DNA of 64,000 nucleotides from Rhodoferax ferrireducens T118 (GCF_000013605.1 NC_007908.1:2542001-2606000), one strand, 5' to 3'; counted from the first letter of the stretch, positions 37,493 to 48,113 are shown. Program-made: numbers and translations. The notes: generated by a model not told the origin, from the letters alone.

Positions 37493-38533
37493 GTGCGCAA
37501 ACTACTATTTTTCTTTGGCCTGACGCTTTTTATTGCTGCTGTCTCACTGCCGCAAGCGCAGGCCGGTCAGAAAAAACATCCGCTTGCCAAGTCCTCCAAG
37601 AGCACCGTCGTTGCGAAACGAAAAGTTACCAGGGTCTTTGTTGTCGGAAAACACGCGTCGCTCGCCCGTGCAAAAGAGGTTTCCCTGAAGCCATCGTTTG
37701 GACAAATTGCAGGATTGCACGGTGCATCTGACACCCTTGATCTGAAATCCAGCGTGGCACTGGTCATCGACCAGGAGACCAATGAAGTATTGTTCAGCAA
37801 AAATGAACAGGCGGTCTTGCCGATTGCGTCTCTCACCAAGCTCATGACCGGACTGGTCCTGCAGGAGGCCCACCTGCCCACGGACCAGATGATCACCATT
37901 TCTCAAGACGACGTGGACACCGAAAAAGGCAGTACGTCACGACTTAAAGTGGGAACAACATTGAACCGAGGTGAACTCTTGCATCTGGCGTTGATGTCAA
38001 GTGAGAACCGTGCGGCGCATGCACTGGCCCGCAGTTATCCAGGCGGCTTACCTGTGTTTGTTGGCCTGATGAATGCCAAGGCCCAATTGATCGGCATGAC
38101 CGACACCCACTATGTCGAACCGACTGGACTCTCCAGCAAGAACCAGTCCAGTGCCCGTGATTTGGCCAAGTTGGTCAACGTTGCGCATGGCGACCCGATC
38201 TTGCGTGAATTGACCACCTCGCCGGATTACCAGGTGGCTGTCGGCAACCGAACACTGCAATACAACAACACAAACCGACTGGTCAAGAATCCTTCTTGGG
38301 ACATCGGCCTGCAAAAGACAGGCTACATCTCTGAGGCTGGTCGGTGTCTTGTGATGCAAACCAAAATCGCCGGCCGCAAGTTGATCATGGTGTTTCTGGA
38401 TTCAGCCGGAAAATTAACCCGTATCGCCGATGCCGAGCGGGTTCGCCGCTGGGTAGAGTCCAAGCCTGCCATCAGGTCCAACTCGGTACCGTTAGCTAGC
38501 GCCGCTGGTGAAAAAATCGCTACCTTTCAATAG
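37493..38533 (+). CDS. pbpG: D-alanyl-D-alanine endopeptidase (PBP7-like, peptidase S11)
   Basis: The 346-residue periplasmic serine peptidase trims peptidoglycan cross-links. A signal peptide (1-23) precedes a basic linker. The catalytic motifs are SLTK (Ser113, Lys116), SSEN and KTGYISEAG, in the order of S11 DD-peptidases. It starts with GTG 37493, with TGGAG nearby. There is no C-terminal amphipathic anchor, so PBP7 rather than PBP5 is favoured. The last dozen codons contain a segment loosely resembling the dispersed repeat (CGCTAGCTAAC on the reverse strand). Confidence 0.9.
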   Translation: MRKLLFFFGLTLFIAAVSLPQAQAGQKKHPLAKSSKSTVVAKRKVTRVFVVGKHASLARAKEVSLKPSFGQIAGLHGASDTLDLKSSVALVIDQETNEVLFSKNEQAVLPIASLTKLMTGLVLQEAHLPTDQMITISQDDVDTEKGSTSRLKVGTTLNRGELLHLALMSSENRAAHALARSYPGGLPVFVGLMNAKAQLIGMTDTHYVEPTGLSSKNQSSARDLAKLVNVAHGDPILRELTTSPDYQVAVGNRTLQYNNTNRLVKNPSWDIGLQKTGYISEAGRCLVMQTKIAGRKLIMVFLDSAGKLTRIADAERVRRWVESKPAIRSNSVPLASAAGEKIATFQ

Positions 38534-38544
38534 CCGCTCAGGCG

Positions 38545-39336
38545 TCAAACACTCTTGGCTTCAGGTTTAAAACCCAACGTCGTTGAGATTTCATGGGTGG
38601 TCGCCTGAAGCTTGGGCAGCCACTCGTCTTCCAGACGACCTGCCGGGGCAGAAATTGACAAGCCCGCCACCAGCGTGCCTTGATCATCGTAAATGCCAGA
38701 AGCCATGCAACGAACGCCAAGTTCAAGCTCCTCGTTGTCATGTGCATAGCCATACTGGCGCACTTTCGAGAGTTCCTTCTCCAACCCTGACAGTTCGGTC
38801 AAGCTGTTTTTGGTGTGACCGCTCAAGCCTGTGCGTGTGGCGTACGCCCGGACCCGTTGTGGATCATCCGTCGCCAGAAACAATTTTCCGACCGACGTCA
38901 GGTGCAGCGGAGCGCGCCCGCCGATGGCGCGAACGACCTGCATGCCCGAGCGCTCGCTGAAAGCTCGTTCAATATAAATGATCTCGTCACCCTGACGCAT
39001 ACTCAGGTTGACAGGTTGCTGAATCAATTTATGCAATCGCCGCATCGGCACCAGCGCTGCGTCACGCACGTTGAGGCGGTTCTTAACCAGATTGCCCAGT
39101 TCAAGCAGGCGCATGCCCAGTCGGTAACTGCCGGGCTGTGACCGATCCACAAAACGACCGGTGGCAAGGTCATTTAACAAGCGGTGGGTGGTTGAGGGGT
39201 GCAGACCAGTTTTCTCACTAATCTCTTTCAGGGAAATCGATTCTTTTCTTGACGCCAGAACATCCATCAAGGTAAACATGCGCTCAATCACCTGAACGGT
39301 TGGGGTACTGGGAATGCTGCTCTCAATCTTTCGCAT
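38545..39336 (-). CDS. IclR-family transcriptional regulator
   Basis: The 263-residue protein has an N-terminal winged helix (about 15-80: VIERMFTLMDVLASRKESISLKEISEKTGLHPSTTHRLLNDL) and a C-terminal effector domain (SMRQGDEIIYIERAF, APLHLTSVGKLFLA, ELGVRCMASGIYDDQGTLVAGLSISAPAGRL). AGGAG lies five bases before the ATG. No catabolic operon is adjacent (pbpG converges; bpt is upstream on the same strand), so its targets cannot be read from context. Confidence 0.9.
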   Translation of the reverse strand: MRKIESSIPSTPTVQVIERMFTLMDVLASRKESISLKEISEKTGLHPSTTHRLLNDLATGRFVDRSQPGSYRLGMRLLELGNLVKNRLNVRDAALVPMRRLHKLIQQPVNLSMRQGDEIIYIERAFSERSGMQVVRAIGGRAPLHLTSVGKLFLATDDPQRVRAYATRTGLSGHTKNSLTELSGLEKELSKVRQYGYAHDNEELELGVRCMASGIYDDQGTLVAGLSISAPAGRLEDEWLPKLQATTHEISTTLGFKPEAKSV

Positions 39337-39415
39337 AATTACTCCTGAATGACTGCCGCCATTTTATCTTGTGAAATAGATAACAAGGGTAAACCCTTTT
39401 GCAGGGAGCTTTGAC

Positions 39416-40177
39416 TCAGGACAATTGGGATGCCGGCATGGACGGGTAATCCGCACGCCAGTTTCCTGACACAAGAAACTCCAGCGGTCTGAACCTTGTC
39501 TTGTAGTTCATTTTTTGGCTGTCCTTGATCCAGAAACCCAAGTAAACATAGGCGAGCCCCAATTTTTTGGCTTCGGCAATTTGCCAAAGAACGCCATAAG
39601 TGCCCAGACTGCCACTGCTCTCGGGCTCGTAAAAGGTATAAACCGCCGACAGGCCATCATCGAGCACATCGAGAATTGACACCAATTTCAACGGACCCGG
39701 TTCACCATCAGCCAGCGTTTCCCGGAACTCAATCAATCGCGAATTGACCCGGCTCTGCAATAAAAACTGCGTGTATTGATCGACGCTGTCATGGTCCATG
39801 CCCCCACCGGCATGTCGCGTATTTTGATAGCGAAGATACAGGTCATAGTGTTCTTGCACAAAAGAAGGTTTGAGCACCCTCGCTTGCAGAGTGGAATGGC
39901 GCGACCACGCGCGGCGCTGACTTCTATCGGGTTGAAATTCCGCGACAAGAACCCGCACCGGTGTGCAAGCACAGCAGCCATCACAATAGGGTCGATACGT
40001 AAAAAGACCACTGCGTCTAAATCCCTGTCGGACCAACTCAGCGTAAATGACGCCATTCACCAAATGGCTGGGCGCTGCCACTTGCGAGCGGGCCTGCTGC
40101 CCGGGCAAATAGCTGCACGGATAGCTGGAGGTGGCATAAAACTGCAGCGCGTTCAGCGGAAGTTCCTTCAGTTGCAT
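39416..40177 (-). CDS. bpt: Aspartate/glutamate leucyltransferase (Bpt)
   Basis: The 253-residue ATE-like aminoacyl-tRNA protein transferase adds leucine to proteins beginning with Asp or Glu, marking them for the ClpS-ClpAP N-end-rule pathway. The N-terminal [14 protein letters not shown], the cysteine cluster [15 protein letters not shown] and the C-terminal [24 protein letters not shown] are characteristic. ATG 40177 is chosen over the adjacent GTG because AAGG is seven bases upstream. It lies 10 bases after aat in the same direction, and the two act in the same pathway. Confidence 0.93.
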   Translation of the reverse strand: MQLKELPLNALQFYATSSYPCSYLPGQQARSQVAAPSHLVNGVIYAELVRQGFRRSGLFTYRPYCDGCCACTPVRVLVAEFQPDRSQRRAWSRHSTLQARVLKPSFVQEHYDLYLRYQNTRHAGGGMDHDSVDQYTQFLLQSRVNSRLIEFRETLADGEPGPLKLVSILDVLDDGLSAVYTFYEPESSGSLGTYGVLWQIAEAKKLGLAYVYLGFWIKDSQKMNYKTRFRPLEFLVSGNWRADYPSMPASQLS

Positions 40178-40187
40178 CACATTGCCT

Positions 40188-40952
40188 TCACGTTGACATT
40201 GACTCTGGGGTCAGCAGCTGTTGCCAGAACCGGCGGTCAAATTCCCAAGCTGGTCCTGCTTCGGCAAGCCCAGCAGCCAGGCCCTTCAAAAACAGATCGC
40301 GCGAAATTTCACCCGCTCCCAACGAGGCAAGGTGGGGCGTGTTTTGCTGGCAATCAATCTGCTTGACGCCATGGTGACGACAAAATCCGATCAACGCGGC
40401 CAGGGCAATTTTGGAGGCGTCACTGACGCGGCTGAACATGGATTCACCGAACACGGCTTTGCCTAGCGCCACGCAGTACAAGCCCCCAGCCAGCTCGCCA
40501 TTGACCCAGGTTTCCACACTGTGGGCTAACCCAACGCGGTGCAGCTCGCCATAGGCGGCCCTCATGTCAGGCACGATCCAGGTGCCGGATTGGCCAATAC
40601 GCGCACTGCTGGCGCAGGCTTCAATGACTTGTTCAAAAGCCGAGTCGATCCGAATTTCACAACCCGGCGTCTGGCAGAACTGCCGGATCTTCTTCTTGAA
40701 GGATGGGCGCAAACGAAAATTGGCGACTTGCAGCACCATTCTTGGATTGGGGCTCCACCACAACGTGGGCTGCCCCTCGCTGTACCAGGGAAAAATGCCT
40801 TGGCTATAGGCGCGACGCAAAGTCTCAACATCCAGCACGCCACCTGCAGCCAGCAGTCCCGGCGCGGGAGAATTCTCATCCCACGCCTGACTGGTTGGCG
40901 GGAAGTCCTGGTTTGGATCCAGCCATGGCAGCGGTGGCGGTTGAGAGGACAT
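40188..40952 (-). CDS. aat: Leucyl/phenylalanyl-tRNA--protein transferase
   Basis: The 254-residue enzyme transfers Leu or Phe to N-terminal Arg/Lys of proteins, creating N-degrons. [48 protein letters not shown] and [27 protein letters not shown] are family hallmarks, with [21 protein letters not shown] and [23 protein letters not shown] completing the acyltransferase fold. It is first of an aat-bpt pair and reads away from the tRNA gene. Confidence 0.95.
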   Translation of the reverse strand: MSSQPPPLPWLDPNQDFPPTSQAWDENSPAPGLLAAGGVLDVETLRRAYSQGIFPWYSEGQPTLWWSPNPRMVLQVANFRLRPSFKKKIRQFCQTPGCEIRIDSAFEQVIEACASSARIGQSGTWIVPDMRAAYGELHRVGLAHSVETWVNGELAGGLYCVALGKAVFGESMFSRVSDASKIALAALIGFCRHHGVKQIDCQQNTPHLASLGAGEISRDLFLKGLAAGLAEAGPAWEFDRRFWQQLLTPESMST

Positions 40953-41006
40953 TATTAGATGTTAACCCCGGATTCAGTGCAGCAACCCGCTACAATCCCA
41001 CCTCGT

Positions 41007-41083
<77 letters not shown>

Positions 41084-41090
41084 ATATTAA

Positions 41091-41127
41091 AAAAGGGGTT
41101 AGCAGGGTTTTACCTGCTAACCCTTTT
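41091..41127 (+). terminator. Intrinsic terminator after tRNA-Pro
   Basis: GGGTTAGCAGG (41096-41106) pairs with CCTGCTAACCC (41113-41123), with A4/T4 flanks, giving a hairpin that could serve both the tRNA and the converging chemoreceptor gene. Confidence 0.85.
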
Positions 41128-41143
41128 CAATTTGTTGCTCAAT

Positions 41144-42691
41144 CTACGAGACCTGAAGGCTAAATCCGCCCTTGGGCTTAAAGACGCCGCAACCAAGCAG
41201 TCGTCCATCTGGCAAGGGCAGGATATAAGAGGTTTTCTCATCCACCATGCCGGTCACCGGATTCACCACCTCGTAGTCAATCCAGTCACCGCCACGCTCA
41301 GCGGCGTCAAAGCCTTCGCGCAAAATATGATCGCCGTCGAGTCCCCGGACGTCATACACCGTCTTGCCCACCCGGTCCGGCGTGGACCCAAACACCTGAT
41401 AAACGCCCCGGCGGTCGAATGCAAAGAGGTACAAGTCCCGATCGCGAAAACCACCGTGCGGGTCATGAAAGCGCGCGGCAGCGTTTGAAAGGCCAATCTG
41501 GCTGATCAGATCAAAGCCTCGCTTGACCAGCGCATGGGCTTCATCCGCAGTGCCGCGACGCAGTTTGATGGCCGCAACCGCTTCGCTGAGATTAGAGGCC
41601 CGGTCACGCAAGCCAACCGTTGCCTGCAAGGCCTGGTCCACCATGGCCCCGTTGCGCTGTGTGATGTTGTCAAGTTCCTTGACCGCCTGCGCAATCTCAG
41701 ACAGGGCTGTGCTTTGCTCGTTGCTGGCCGCTGTGATGCCATCCAGACCTTCAGCCACCTCTTGAATGCCCCTGACCACGGTACGCAGGCTGCCGGTGAC
41801 AGCCTCGATGCGGGTGACACCTACGCTGACCTGATCACCCGAGCGCGCAATCAGGGCGCGTATTTCGCGCGCCGAGGTGGCACTGCGCTGCGCCAGTGTG
41901 CGCACCTCGCTTGCCACCACGGCAAAACCACGCCCCAAGTCACCGGCGCGCGCGGCTTCCACAGCCGCATTGAGTGCCAGGATATTGGTCTGGAAGGCGA
42001 TGCCATCAATCACCCCAATGATCTCGCCCATACGCTTGGATCCGTCCTGAATCTCGCCAATGGCGTGCACCGCCACATCCATCGCCTGCGCGCCGGCTTC
42101 GGCCTCGTCGCGCACGCGCCGGGTCAGGGCATCCACCTCCTTGGAATGCCGCGCCGTGGCCTGTGCCGACTCATTCAAGCCAAGAATGCTGGCACTGGCC
42201 TGCTCCAGGCTGGCAGCCTGCGCCTCAGTGCGCTGCGAAAGATCCCCCATGCCGCTCGCCAGCAATTCACCCGCCTGCGCCACATGTACGGCCTGGTTGC
42301 GAATGGTGCCGACCAAACCAGAAAAGTTCTCGCTCATGGATTCGAGATGGCGACCCGCTTGCGACAACTCATCGTGCCCCGGCACCACCACGCTGTGCGA
42401 CAGGTCGCCTCGTGCGCTGCTGCGCACGACGCACGTCAGGACGTCCACAGCCAGCGTGAGGCTTTGATAAAAAGCCGCAGACAAGTAAAGCACCAAAAGA
42501 AATCCCAGCAACCCAAGAACCATGGCAAGGCTGACGCCAGACTGCTGCGCATAAGACTGATAACCCAACAGCAGACCCAAGATCAGCAAGGGCAGCAGCA
42601 GCAACAAAGCCATCAGCCACAGCCGCACACGCAGACTCAAGCGCTGCAACAAAGCCACCCCGGGACGAAGAAGTGAATTCGATAAAGACAT
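41144..42691 (-). CDS. Methyl-accepting chemotaxis protein with C-terminal Cache-like domain
   Basis: The 515-residue receptor shares the unusual order of the one at 32888-34414: two N-terminal hydrophobic segments (about 24-45 and 55-77) with a short loop, HAMP-like region, MCP signalling domain ([44 protein letters not shown]) and a sensor-like C-terminus (about 400-510: [35 protein letters not shown] to [18 protein letters not shown]). The sensor must lie in the cytoplasm. No CheA/CheW genes are adjacent. Confidence 0.9.
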   Translation of the reverse strand: MSLSNSLLRPGVALLQRLSLRVRLWLMALLLLLPLLILGLLLGYQSYAQQSGVSLAMVLGLLGFLLVLYLSAAFYQSLTLAVDVLTCVVRSSARGDLSHSVVVPGHDELSQAGRHLESMSENFSGLVGTIRNQAVHVAQAGELLASGMGDLSQRTEAQAASLEQASASILGLNESAQATARHSKEVDALTRRVRDEAEAGAQAMDVAVHAIGEIQDGSKRMGEIIGVIDGIAFQTNILALNAAVEAARAGDLGRGFAVVASEVRTLAQRSATSAREIRALIARSGDQVSVGVTRIEAVTGSLRTVVRGIQEVAEGLDGITAASNEQSTALSEIAQAVKELDNITQRNGAMVDQALQATVGLRDRASNLSEAVAAIKLRRGTADEAHALVKRGFDLISQIGLSNAAARFHDPHGGFRDRDLYLFAFDRRGVYQVFGSTPDRVGKTVYDVRGLDGDHILREGFDAAERGGDWIDYEVVNPVTGMVDEKTSYILPLPDGRLLGCGVFKPKGGFSLQVS

Positions 42692-42934
42692 ACAAAACCC
42701 TGGTTTGGTCGCTACCTCAATGATGCAATTTCATGCGCTCATGATAAGTAACCGGCCCGGCAACACCGAACGGGTTTTCCCTCGGTTCGTGCCCAAGCTG
42801 GCCACCCGGTCAGAAACCTGTAAGCCAACACTGGACACCGCTGGCGCGCCCATACTTTCGATGCCCGCGTGTTTGTATTCAAGTTGAACATCGGCAATCG
42901 CCCTTACCATTCAGGCATCCCGAAAGAAAATCTC

Positions 42935-44092
42935 ATGCCCATCATTACCAATATCGAAGACCTGCGCGTTCTGGCGCAACAGCGCGTTCCGCGCATGTTC
43001 TACGACTACGCCGACTCCGGGTCATGGACCGAGTCGACCTACCGCGCCAACGAAGCCGATTTCCAGCCCATCAAATTCCGCCAGCGCGTCGCCATCAGCA
43101 TGGACAACCGCAGCACGCGCAGCACCATGATCGGGCAGGACGTGGCAATGCCGGTGGCGCTGGCGCCAGTTGGCCTCACCGGCATGCAGCACGCCGACGG
43201 CGAGATTCTGGCGGCGCGCGCCGCCAAGGCCTTCGGTGTGCCATTCACGCTCTCCACGATGAGCATCTGCTCGATCGAGGACGTGGCCGCCGGCACCGGC
43301 AACCATCCGTTCTGGTTTCAGGTCTACGTGATCCGGGACCGCGGCTTCATCGAACGCCTGATCGAGCGCGCCCGCGCCGCCAACTGCTCGGCGCTGGTGC
43401 TGACACTGGACCTGCAGATCATCGGCCAGCGCCACAAGGACTTGAAGAACGGCTTGAGCGCGCCGCCCAAGCTGACACTGCCCAACATCATCAACATGAT
43501 GAGCAAGCCGCGCTGGGGCATCGGCATGCTGGGCACCCGGCGGCGAGGCTTCGGCAATATCGTGGGCCATGTCGGCGGCGTCGAAGACATGGGTTCGCTG
43601 TCGGAATGGTCGAGCAAGCAATTCGACCCGACGCTGAACTGGAACGATGTCGAATGGATCAAGAAGCGCTGGGGCGGCAAGCTGATTCTCAAGGGCATCC
43701 AGGACCCAGAAGATGCGCGCCTGGCGGTCAACGCAGGGGCTGACGCACTGATCGTCTCCAACCACGGTGGCCGCCAACTCGACGGCGCGGAAAGCAGCAT
43801 CCGCGCCCTGCCCCGCATCGTCGAGGCCGTGGGCAAGGACATTGAAATTCACATGGACGGCGGCGTGCGTAGCGGACAAGACGTGCTCAAAGCCCGTGCC
43901 CTGGGTGCGCGCGGCGTCTACATCGGCCGTGCCTTCATTTACGGTCTGGGTGCGATGGGTGAAGCGGGCGTCAGCAAAGCGCTCGAAATCATCCACAAAG
44001 AACTGGACCTGACCATGGCGTTTTGCGGCCGCACCGACATCAACACCGTGGACCAGAGCATTCTGTTGCCTGGAACCTACTCCCCCAACTGA
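42935..44092 (+). CDS. FMN-dependent alpha-hydroxy-acid dehydrogenase/oxidase (LldD family)
   Basis: The 385-residue FMN TIM-barrel enzyme oxidises 2-hydroxyacids such as L-lactate, glycolate or mandelate. Visible family features are MFYDYADSGSWTESTYRAN, APVGLTGMQHADGEILAARAA, the FMN/substrate region LVLTLDLQIIGQRHKDLKNG, LILKGIQDPEDARLAV (Lys) and the catalytic SNHGGRQLDGAESSI (His, Arg), then HMDGGVRSGQDVLKA. The start at 42935 gives the usual N-terminus; upstream codons are open but unlike the family. It converges directly on the next gene with no spacer. Confidence 0.9.
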   Translation: MPIITNIEDLRVLAQQRVPRMFYDYADSGSWTESTYRANEADFQPIKFRQRVAISMDNRSTRSTMIGQDVAMPVALAPVGLTGMQHADGEILAARAAKAFGVPFTLSTMSICSIEDVAAGTGNHPFWFQVYVIRDRGFIERLIERARAANCSALVLTLDLQIIGQRHKDLKNGLSAPPKLTLPNIINMMSKPRWGIGMLGTRRRGFGNIVGHVGGVEDMGSLSEWSSKQFDPTLNWNDVEWIKKRWGGKLILKGIQDPEDARLAVNAGADALIVSNHGGRQLDGAESSIRALPRIVEAVGKDIEIHMDGGVRSGQDVLKARALGARGVYIGRAFIYGLGAMGEAGVSKALEIIHKELDLTMAFCGRTDINTVDQSILLPGTYSPN

Positions 44093-46771
44093 TTAGAGAC
44101 TCTGCGTCACCAGTTTGAAATCAGCATCCTCCGGGAACGGCTTGATCACAAACCCCAGGCCTTTCATCAGTTTGAGCATGGTCGGATTTTTTGCCAGCAC
44201 CAGGCCCTCGATCTCGGACAGGCCCTTGTCGCGGGCCACGTCCATGACCGACAGCATCAGGCGCGATCCCAGTCCTTGACCCTTGAAGTCATCGGACACC
44301 ACCAAAGAAAATTCGCAGGTGGTGCGATCCGGGTTGGTGATGTAGCGCGACACGCCCACGATGCGCGGCACCTCGCTGACTTCGCCGCCAGCACCAACGC
44401 GGCGCTCCCGGTACACCGCCACCAACGCCATTTCACGGTCGTAGTCGATCAGCGTAAAACGCGACAGCATGGTCGCTGGCAACTCCTGCATGGAGGACAC
44501 AAAGCGGAAATAGCGGCTCTCGGGCGAGAGCTTGCGCACAAACTCCTGCAACATGCTGGCGTCATCCGGGTGCACCGGGCGCACTGTGTAATCGCCACCG
44601 CCCTTGAGCGGCCACACTTGTTCGTAACGCGACGGATACGGCAGGATCGCCAGGTGGTTGTAGTGACGCGCTGAGGGTGGTGTGTTGTCGATCACGATGC
44701 GCGCATCCACCGCCACGGCGCCGGTCTCGTCCACGATGATGGGGTTGATGTCCATCTCGCGCAATTGCGGCAGCTCGCACACCATCTCGGACACCCGCAG
44801 CAATATCTGCTCCAGTGCCTCCATATTGACCGGTGCTGCGCCGCGCCAGTCACCGAGCGTCTCGGCCACGCGGGCGCGCTCAATCAGTCGGCGCGCCAAA
44901 AATTGATTCAGCGGCGGCAACTCCATGACGCGGTCATTGATCAGTTCGATCATGGTGCCACCCGAACCAAACGCGATCACCGGGCCAAACGGATCATCGG
45001 TGACCATCCCCACATAGACCTCACGACCGCGCTGCTGGCTCGACATGTTCTGGATCGTGACGCCATTGATGCGCGCTTCTGGCTGCAGCCTGGTCACCGT
45101 CTCCATCATGTCGACATAGGTATCGCGCACGCCCACGGCATTGAGAATATTCAGCGCCACGCCCTGCACATCCGATTTGTGACTGATATCGGGCGAGTCA
45201 ATTTTGAGGGCCACCGGAAAACCCAGTTGGGTCGCGATCATGATCGCCTCGTTGACGCTGCGCGCCAGGATGGTTCGTGTCACCGGAATATGAAACGCCG
45301 CCAGCAGCGACTTCGACTCCATCTCGGTGAGCACCTTGCGCCGTTCGGCCAGCACACTCTCAATCAACAAGCGGGCACCCTCCACGTCGGGCTTGGCCAG
45401 GTCGGACATGGGCGGCGGCGTCTGCTGCAGCAACTGCTGGTTCTGGTAAAAGGCCGCGATATTGCCAAAAGCGCCCACGGCAGCCTCCGGCGTGCGAAAG
45501 GTCGGGATTGCCGCATCGCTCAGGATGCGCCGTGCGTCCCCCACGGTCGCATCCCCCATTAAGCAGGTGAACAGCGGCTTGCCGAGCTGCTTGTTGGCAT
45601 CAGCCAGCGCCGTGGCAATCGTTGCACTGTCAACGTCAACCTTGGGTGAAAAGATCGCCAACACGCCATCAATCTGCGGTGCTTTGGCCGCCGCTTGCAC
45701 AGCTGTCTTGAAGTGCTCGGGGCCGGCTTCTTCCGAAATATCGATCAAATCACACAGCGACGCCAGTGGCGGCAATTGAGGCTGGAGCGCTCGCGCCTGC
45801 TCAGGGGTGAGGCTGCCCAACAGCAGGTTGATTTCACTCACCCAGTCGGCTGCCAGCACACCGGGGCCGCCGCCATTGGTCACGATTGACAGGCGGCGCC
45901 CAACCGGGCGATAGCGCGAGGCCAGACACTTGGCCGCCGAGAACAGCGCCACAAACGAGCGCACCCGCACCGCGCCAGCCCGGCGCAAGGCGGCGTCAAA
46001 CACATCGTCGCTGCCGACAATCGCGCCCGAGTGGGTGAGTGCGGCCCGGTTACCTGCGGCTTTGCGACCGCCCTTGAGCACCACCACCGGTTTGGCATTG
46101 GCAGCCGCACGCAGGGCGCTCATGAAACGGCGCGCGCTGCTGATGCCCTCCAGATAGACGACGATGCTGTGGGTGTGGGCGTCGGAGGCCAGAAAATCGA
46201 GCACCTGGGCCATGTCCACGGCGGTATTGGGGCCCAGCGACACGACGGTGGAAAACCCCACGCCATTTTTTTGCGCCCAGTCGAGAATAGAAGACGTCAA
46301 TGCGCCTGATTGCGACACCAGCGCCAGCGGCCCGGGTGCGCTCAAAACACCCGCCACACTGGCATTGAGCAGCAGGTGCGGGCGCTGAAAACCGAGGCAA
46401 TTTGGCCCCAACAGATGCATGCCGTCACGGCGCGCGATTTTGTTCAGCTCGGCGGCCAGCGCGGCGTCAATCCCGCTGGAGATCACCAGGGCGGCACGGC
46501 ATTTGATGCGACCGGCAATCTCCAGGGCGGCGGCCACCTCGGCCGCCGGCAAGGCAATGATCGCCAGATCCGCCTCGGTGTGCGCCAGATCGGCCAGGGT
46601 GCCGCTGACGTTGATATCCAGAAACACCAGTGTGCCGGCAAAGCGCTGCGCCCGCAAAGCGCGGTTCAAAGCCTGCGCCTGCGGCGTCTGGGTCGATGGA
46701 TCGTCGGCCTTGCCAATAAAGACAGCAATCGAACTCGGCGAAAAAAGAGGCGTGAGAAAGTGCTTGTCCAT
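44093..46771 (-). CDS. ADP-forming acyl-CoA ligase fused to GNAT acetyltransferase
   Basis: The 892-residue protein has a CoA-binding domain (about 8-135), a succinyl-CoA-ligase-like flavodoxin domain, an ATP-grasp domain (about 465-690: ESKSLLAAFHIPVTRTILA, FPVALKIDSPDISHKSDVQGV) and a C-terminal GNAT domain (about 720-880: SLVVSDDFKGQGLGSRLMLSVMDVA). Related proteins such as PatZ are protein lysine acetyltransferases that silence acyl-CoA synthetases. Here the histidine phosphorylated in ADP-forming ligases appears kept (RAALTHSGAIVGSDD), so genuine ligase activity is possible. prpE is a plausible acetylation target. Confidence 0.88.
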   Translation of the reverse strand: MDKHFLTPLFSPSSIAVFIGKADDPSTQTPQAQALNRALRAQRFAGTLVFLDINVSGTLADLAHTEADLAIIALPAAEVAAALEIAGRIKCRAALVISSGIDAALAAELNKIARRDGMHLLGPNCLGFQRPHLLLNASVAGVLSAPGPLALVSQSGALTSSILDWAQKNGVGFSTVVSLGPNTAVDMAQVLDFLASDAHTHSIVVYLEGISSARRFMSALRAAANAKPVVVLKGGRKAAGNRAALTHSGAIVGSDDVFDAALRRAGAVRVRSFVALFSAAKCLASRYRPVGRRLSIVTNGGGPGVLAADWVSEINLLLGSLTPEQARALQPQLPPLASLCDLIDISEEAGPEHFKTAVQAAAKAPQIDGVLAIFSPKVDVDSATIATALADANKQLGKPLFTCLMGDATVGDARRILSDAAIPTFRTPEAAVGAFGNIAAFYQNQQLLQQTPPPMSDLAKPDVEGARLLIESVLAERRKVLTEMESKSLLAAFHIPVTRTILARSVNEAIMIATQLGFPVALKIDSPDISHKSDVQGVALNILNAVGVRDTYVDMMETVTRLQPEARINGVTIQNMSSQQRGREVYVGMVTDDPFGPVIAFGSGGTMIELINDRVMELPPLNQFLARRLIERARVAETLGDWRGAAPVNMEALEQILLRVSEMVCELPQLREMDINPIIVDETGAVAVDARIVIDNTPPSARHYNHLAILPYPSRYEQVWPLKGGGDYTVRPVHPDDASMLQEFVRKLSPESRYFRFVSSMQELPATMLSRFTLIDYDREMALVAVYRERRVGAGGEVSEVPRIVGVSRYITNPDRTTCEFSLVVSDDFKGQGLGSRLMLSVMDVARDKGLSEIEGLVLAKNPTMLKLMKGLGFVIKPFPEDADFKLVTQSL

Positions 46772-46871
46772 ACCGATTCCAATAAAAGTTAGCTGCTGCG
46801 CCGCAGCATAGCCATTTTACCGGCGTCGTAGCTTGACTCAAAGCAACCCGGGTTCGCGCTATCCTCATCCC

Positions 46872-48113
46872 ATGAGCGAAAAAATACGCCGCATCGCCCA
46901 CCTCGACATGGATGCTTTCTATGCGTCGGTTGAACTGCTGCGCTACCCCCAACTGCAGGGCCTGCCGGTTGTCATAGGCGGCGCCCGGCGCGCCGAGGAC
47001 GAAACGCTGCGCCAGCTACAGGAACACAACTCGTTGGCGCGCATCGCGCTGGACGCCTTTCCCCGCTTGCAGGGCTACACCGGGCGCGGCGTCGTCACCA
47101 CCGCCACCTATGCGGCGCGCCAGTTTGGTGTGGGCTCCGCGCTGGGCCTGATGAAAGCCGCCAAGCTCTGTCCGCAGGCGATTCTGCTGCCGGTTGACTT
47201 TGCCGAGTACCGCAAATATTCGCGCGCCTTCAAGACCATCGTCACCGACATCGCCCCGTTGATGGAAGACCGGGGCGTGGACGAGGTCTACATCGACTTC
47301 ACGGATGTGCCCGGTGGTCAGCGTGAAGGTGGGCGGGTATTGGCGCGCCTGATCCAGAAAACCATCTTTGAGCAAACCGGCCTGACCTGCTCAATCGGCG
47401 TGGCGCCCAACAAACTGCTGGCCAAAATGGCCAGCGAATTCAACAAGCCCAAGGGTATCGCGGTCGTGTTTGAAGAAGATTTGCAAAGCAAAATCTGGCC
47501 GCTGGCGTGCCGCAAGATCAACGGCATCGGCCCCAAAACCGATGTCAAGCTGCAGGGCATGGGGATTCAGACCATCGGTGAGCTGGCCCAGAAGACGGTT
47601 GACTGGCTGATCGACCACTTTGGCCAAAAGACGGGCGCCTGGCTGTTTGATGCCGCGCACGGCCGCGACCAGCGACCGGTGGTGCTGGAGAGCGAGCCCG
47701 TGTCGATCAGCCGCGAGACCACGTTTGAGCGCGACTTGCACGCCGTGCGCGACAAGGCGGCGCTCGGCGCGATCTTTACCCGCCTGTGCCAGCAGGTGGC
47801 CTCGGACCTGGCCGCCAAAGGCTACGTCGGCAAGACCATTGGCATCAAGCTGCGTTATGAGGACTTCAAAAGCGTCACGCGCGACCAGACCCTTGACGAT
47901 TACACCGCCGACTTCGCCGTCATTCGCCAGACCGCCGGGCTCTGTCTCAAACGGGTGCCGCTGGCGCAACGCCTGCGCCTGCTGGGCGTGCGCGTGGCCA
48001 CCCTGGTGAAAGCGGAACAAGTCCAGGAATTTATAACAAATCAGCCTCTAGCCCCCGTCAAACAGACACAATCCGCTATTGATATAGAAGCACGGAACAA
48101 TCAGCTCTTTTAG
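46872..48113 (+). CDS. dinB: DNA polymerase IV (Y-family, DinB)
   Basis: The 413-residue translesion polymerase has catalytic HLDMDAFYASVE and MEDRGVDEVYIDFTDV, the helix-hairpin-helix KINGIGPKTDVKLQGMGI and the little-finger domain. An extra segment near residues 37-60 follows VVIGGARR, as in other Burkholderiales DinB. The true start is ATG 46872. The last 25 codons include a dispersed repeat in frame (bases 48030-48088), after which the protein ends NNQLF, which may be a beta-clamp-binding tail. It is divergent from the acyl-CoA ligase gene with a 100-base promoter gap. No LexA box was recognised. Confidence 0.93.
   Translation: MSEKIRRIAHLDMDAFYASVELLRYPQLQGLPVVIGGARRAEDETLRQLQEHNSLARIALDAFPRLQGYTGRGVVTTATYAARQFGVGSALGLMKAAKLCPQAILLPVDFAEYRKYSRAFKTIVTDIAPLMEDRGVDEVYIDFTDVPGGQREGGRVLARLIQKTIFEQTGLTCSIGVAPNKLLAKMASEFNKPKGIAVVFEEDLQSKIWPLACRKINGIGPKTDVKLQGMGIQTIGELAQKTVDWLIDHFGQKTGAWLFDAAHGRDQRPVVLESEPVSISRETTFERDLHAVRDKAALGAIFTRLCQQVASDLAAKGYVGKTIGIKLRYEDFKSVTRDQTLDDYTADFAVIRQTAGLCLKRVPLAQRLRLLGVRVATLVKAEQVQEFITNQPLAPVKQTQSAIDIEARNNQLF
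48030..48088 (-). repeat. Dispersed repeat copy (dinB), in frame at the 3' end
   Basis: TTTATAACAAATCAGCCTCTAGCCCCCGTCAAACA..CCGCTATTGATATAG is the reverse orientation of copy A (tail TTATAAAT, core GGGGGCTAGAGGC, palindrome). It encodes about 20 residues of DinB (FITNQPLAPVKQTQSAIDIE) without breaking the frame. Confidence 0.75.

Noticed and set aside
46772..46871. LexA box for dinB
   Set aside because: No CTGT-N8-ACAG sequence could be found in the 100-base gap upstream of dinB.
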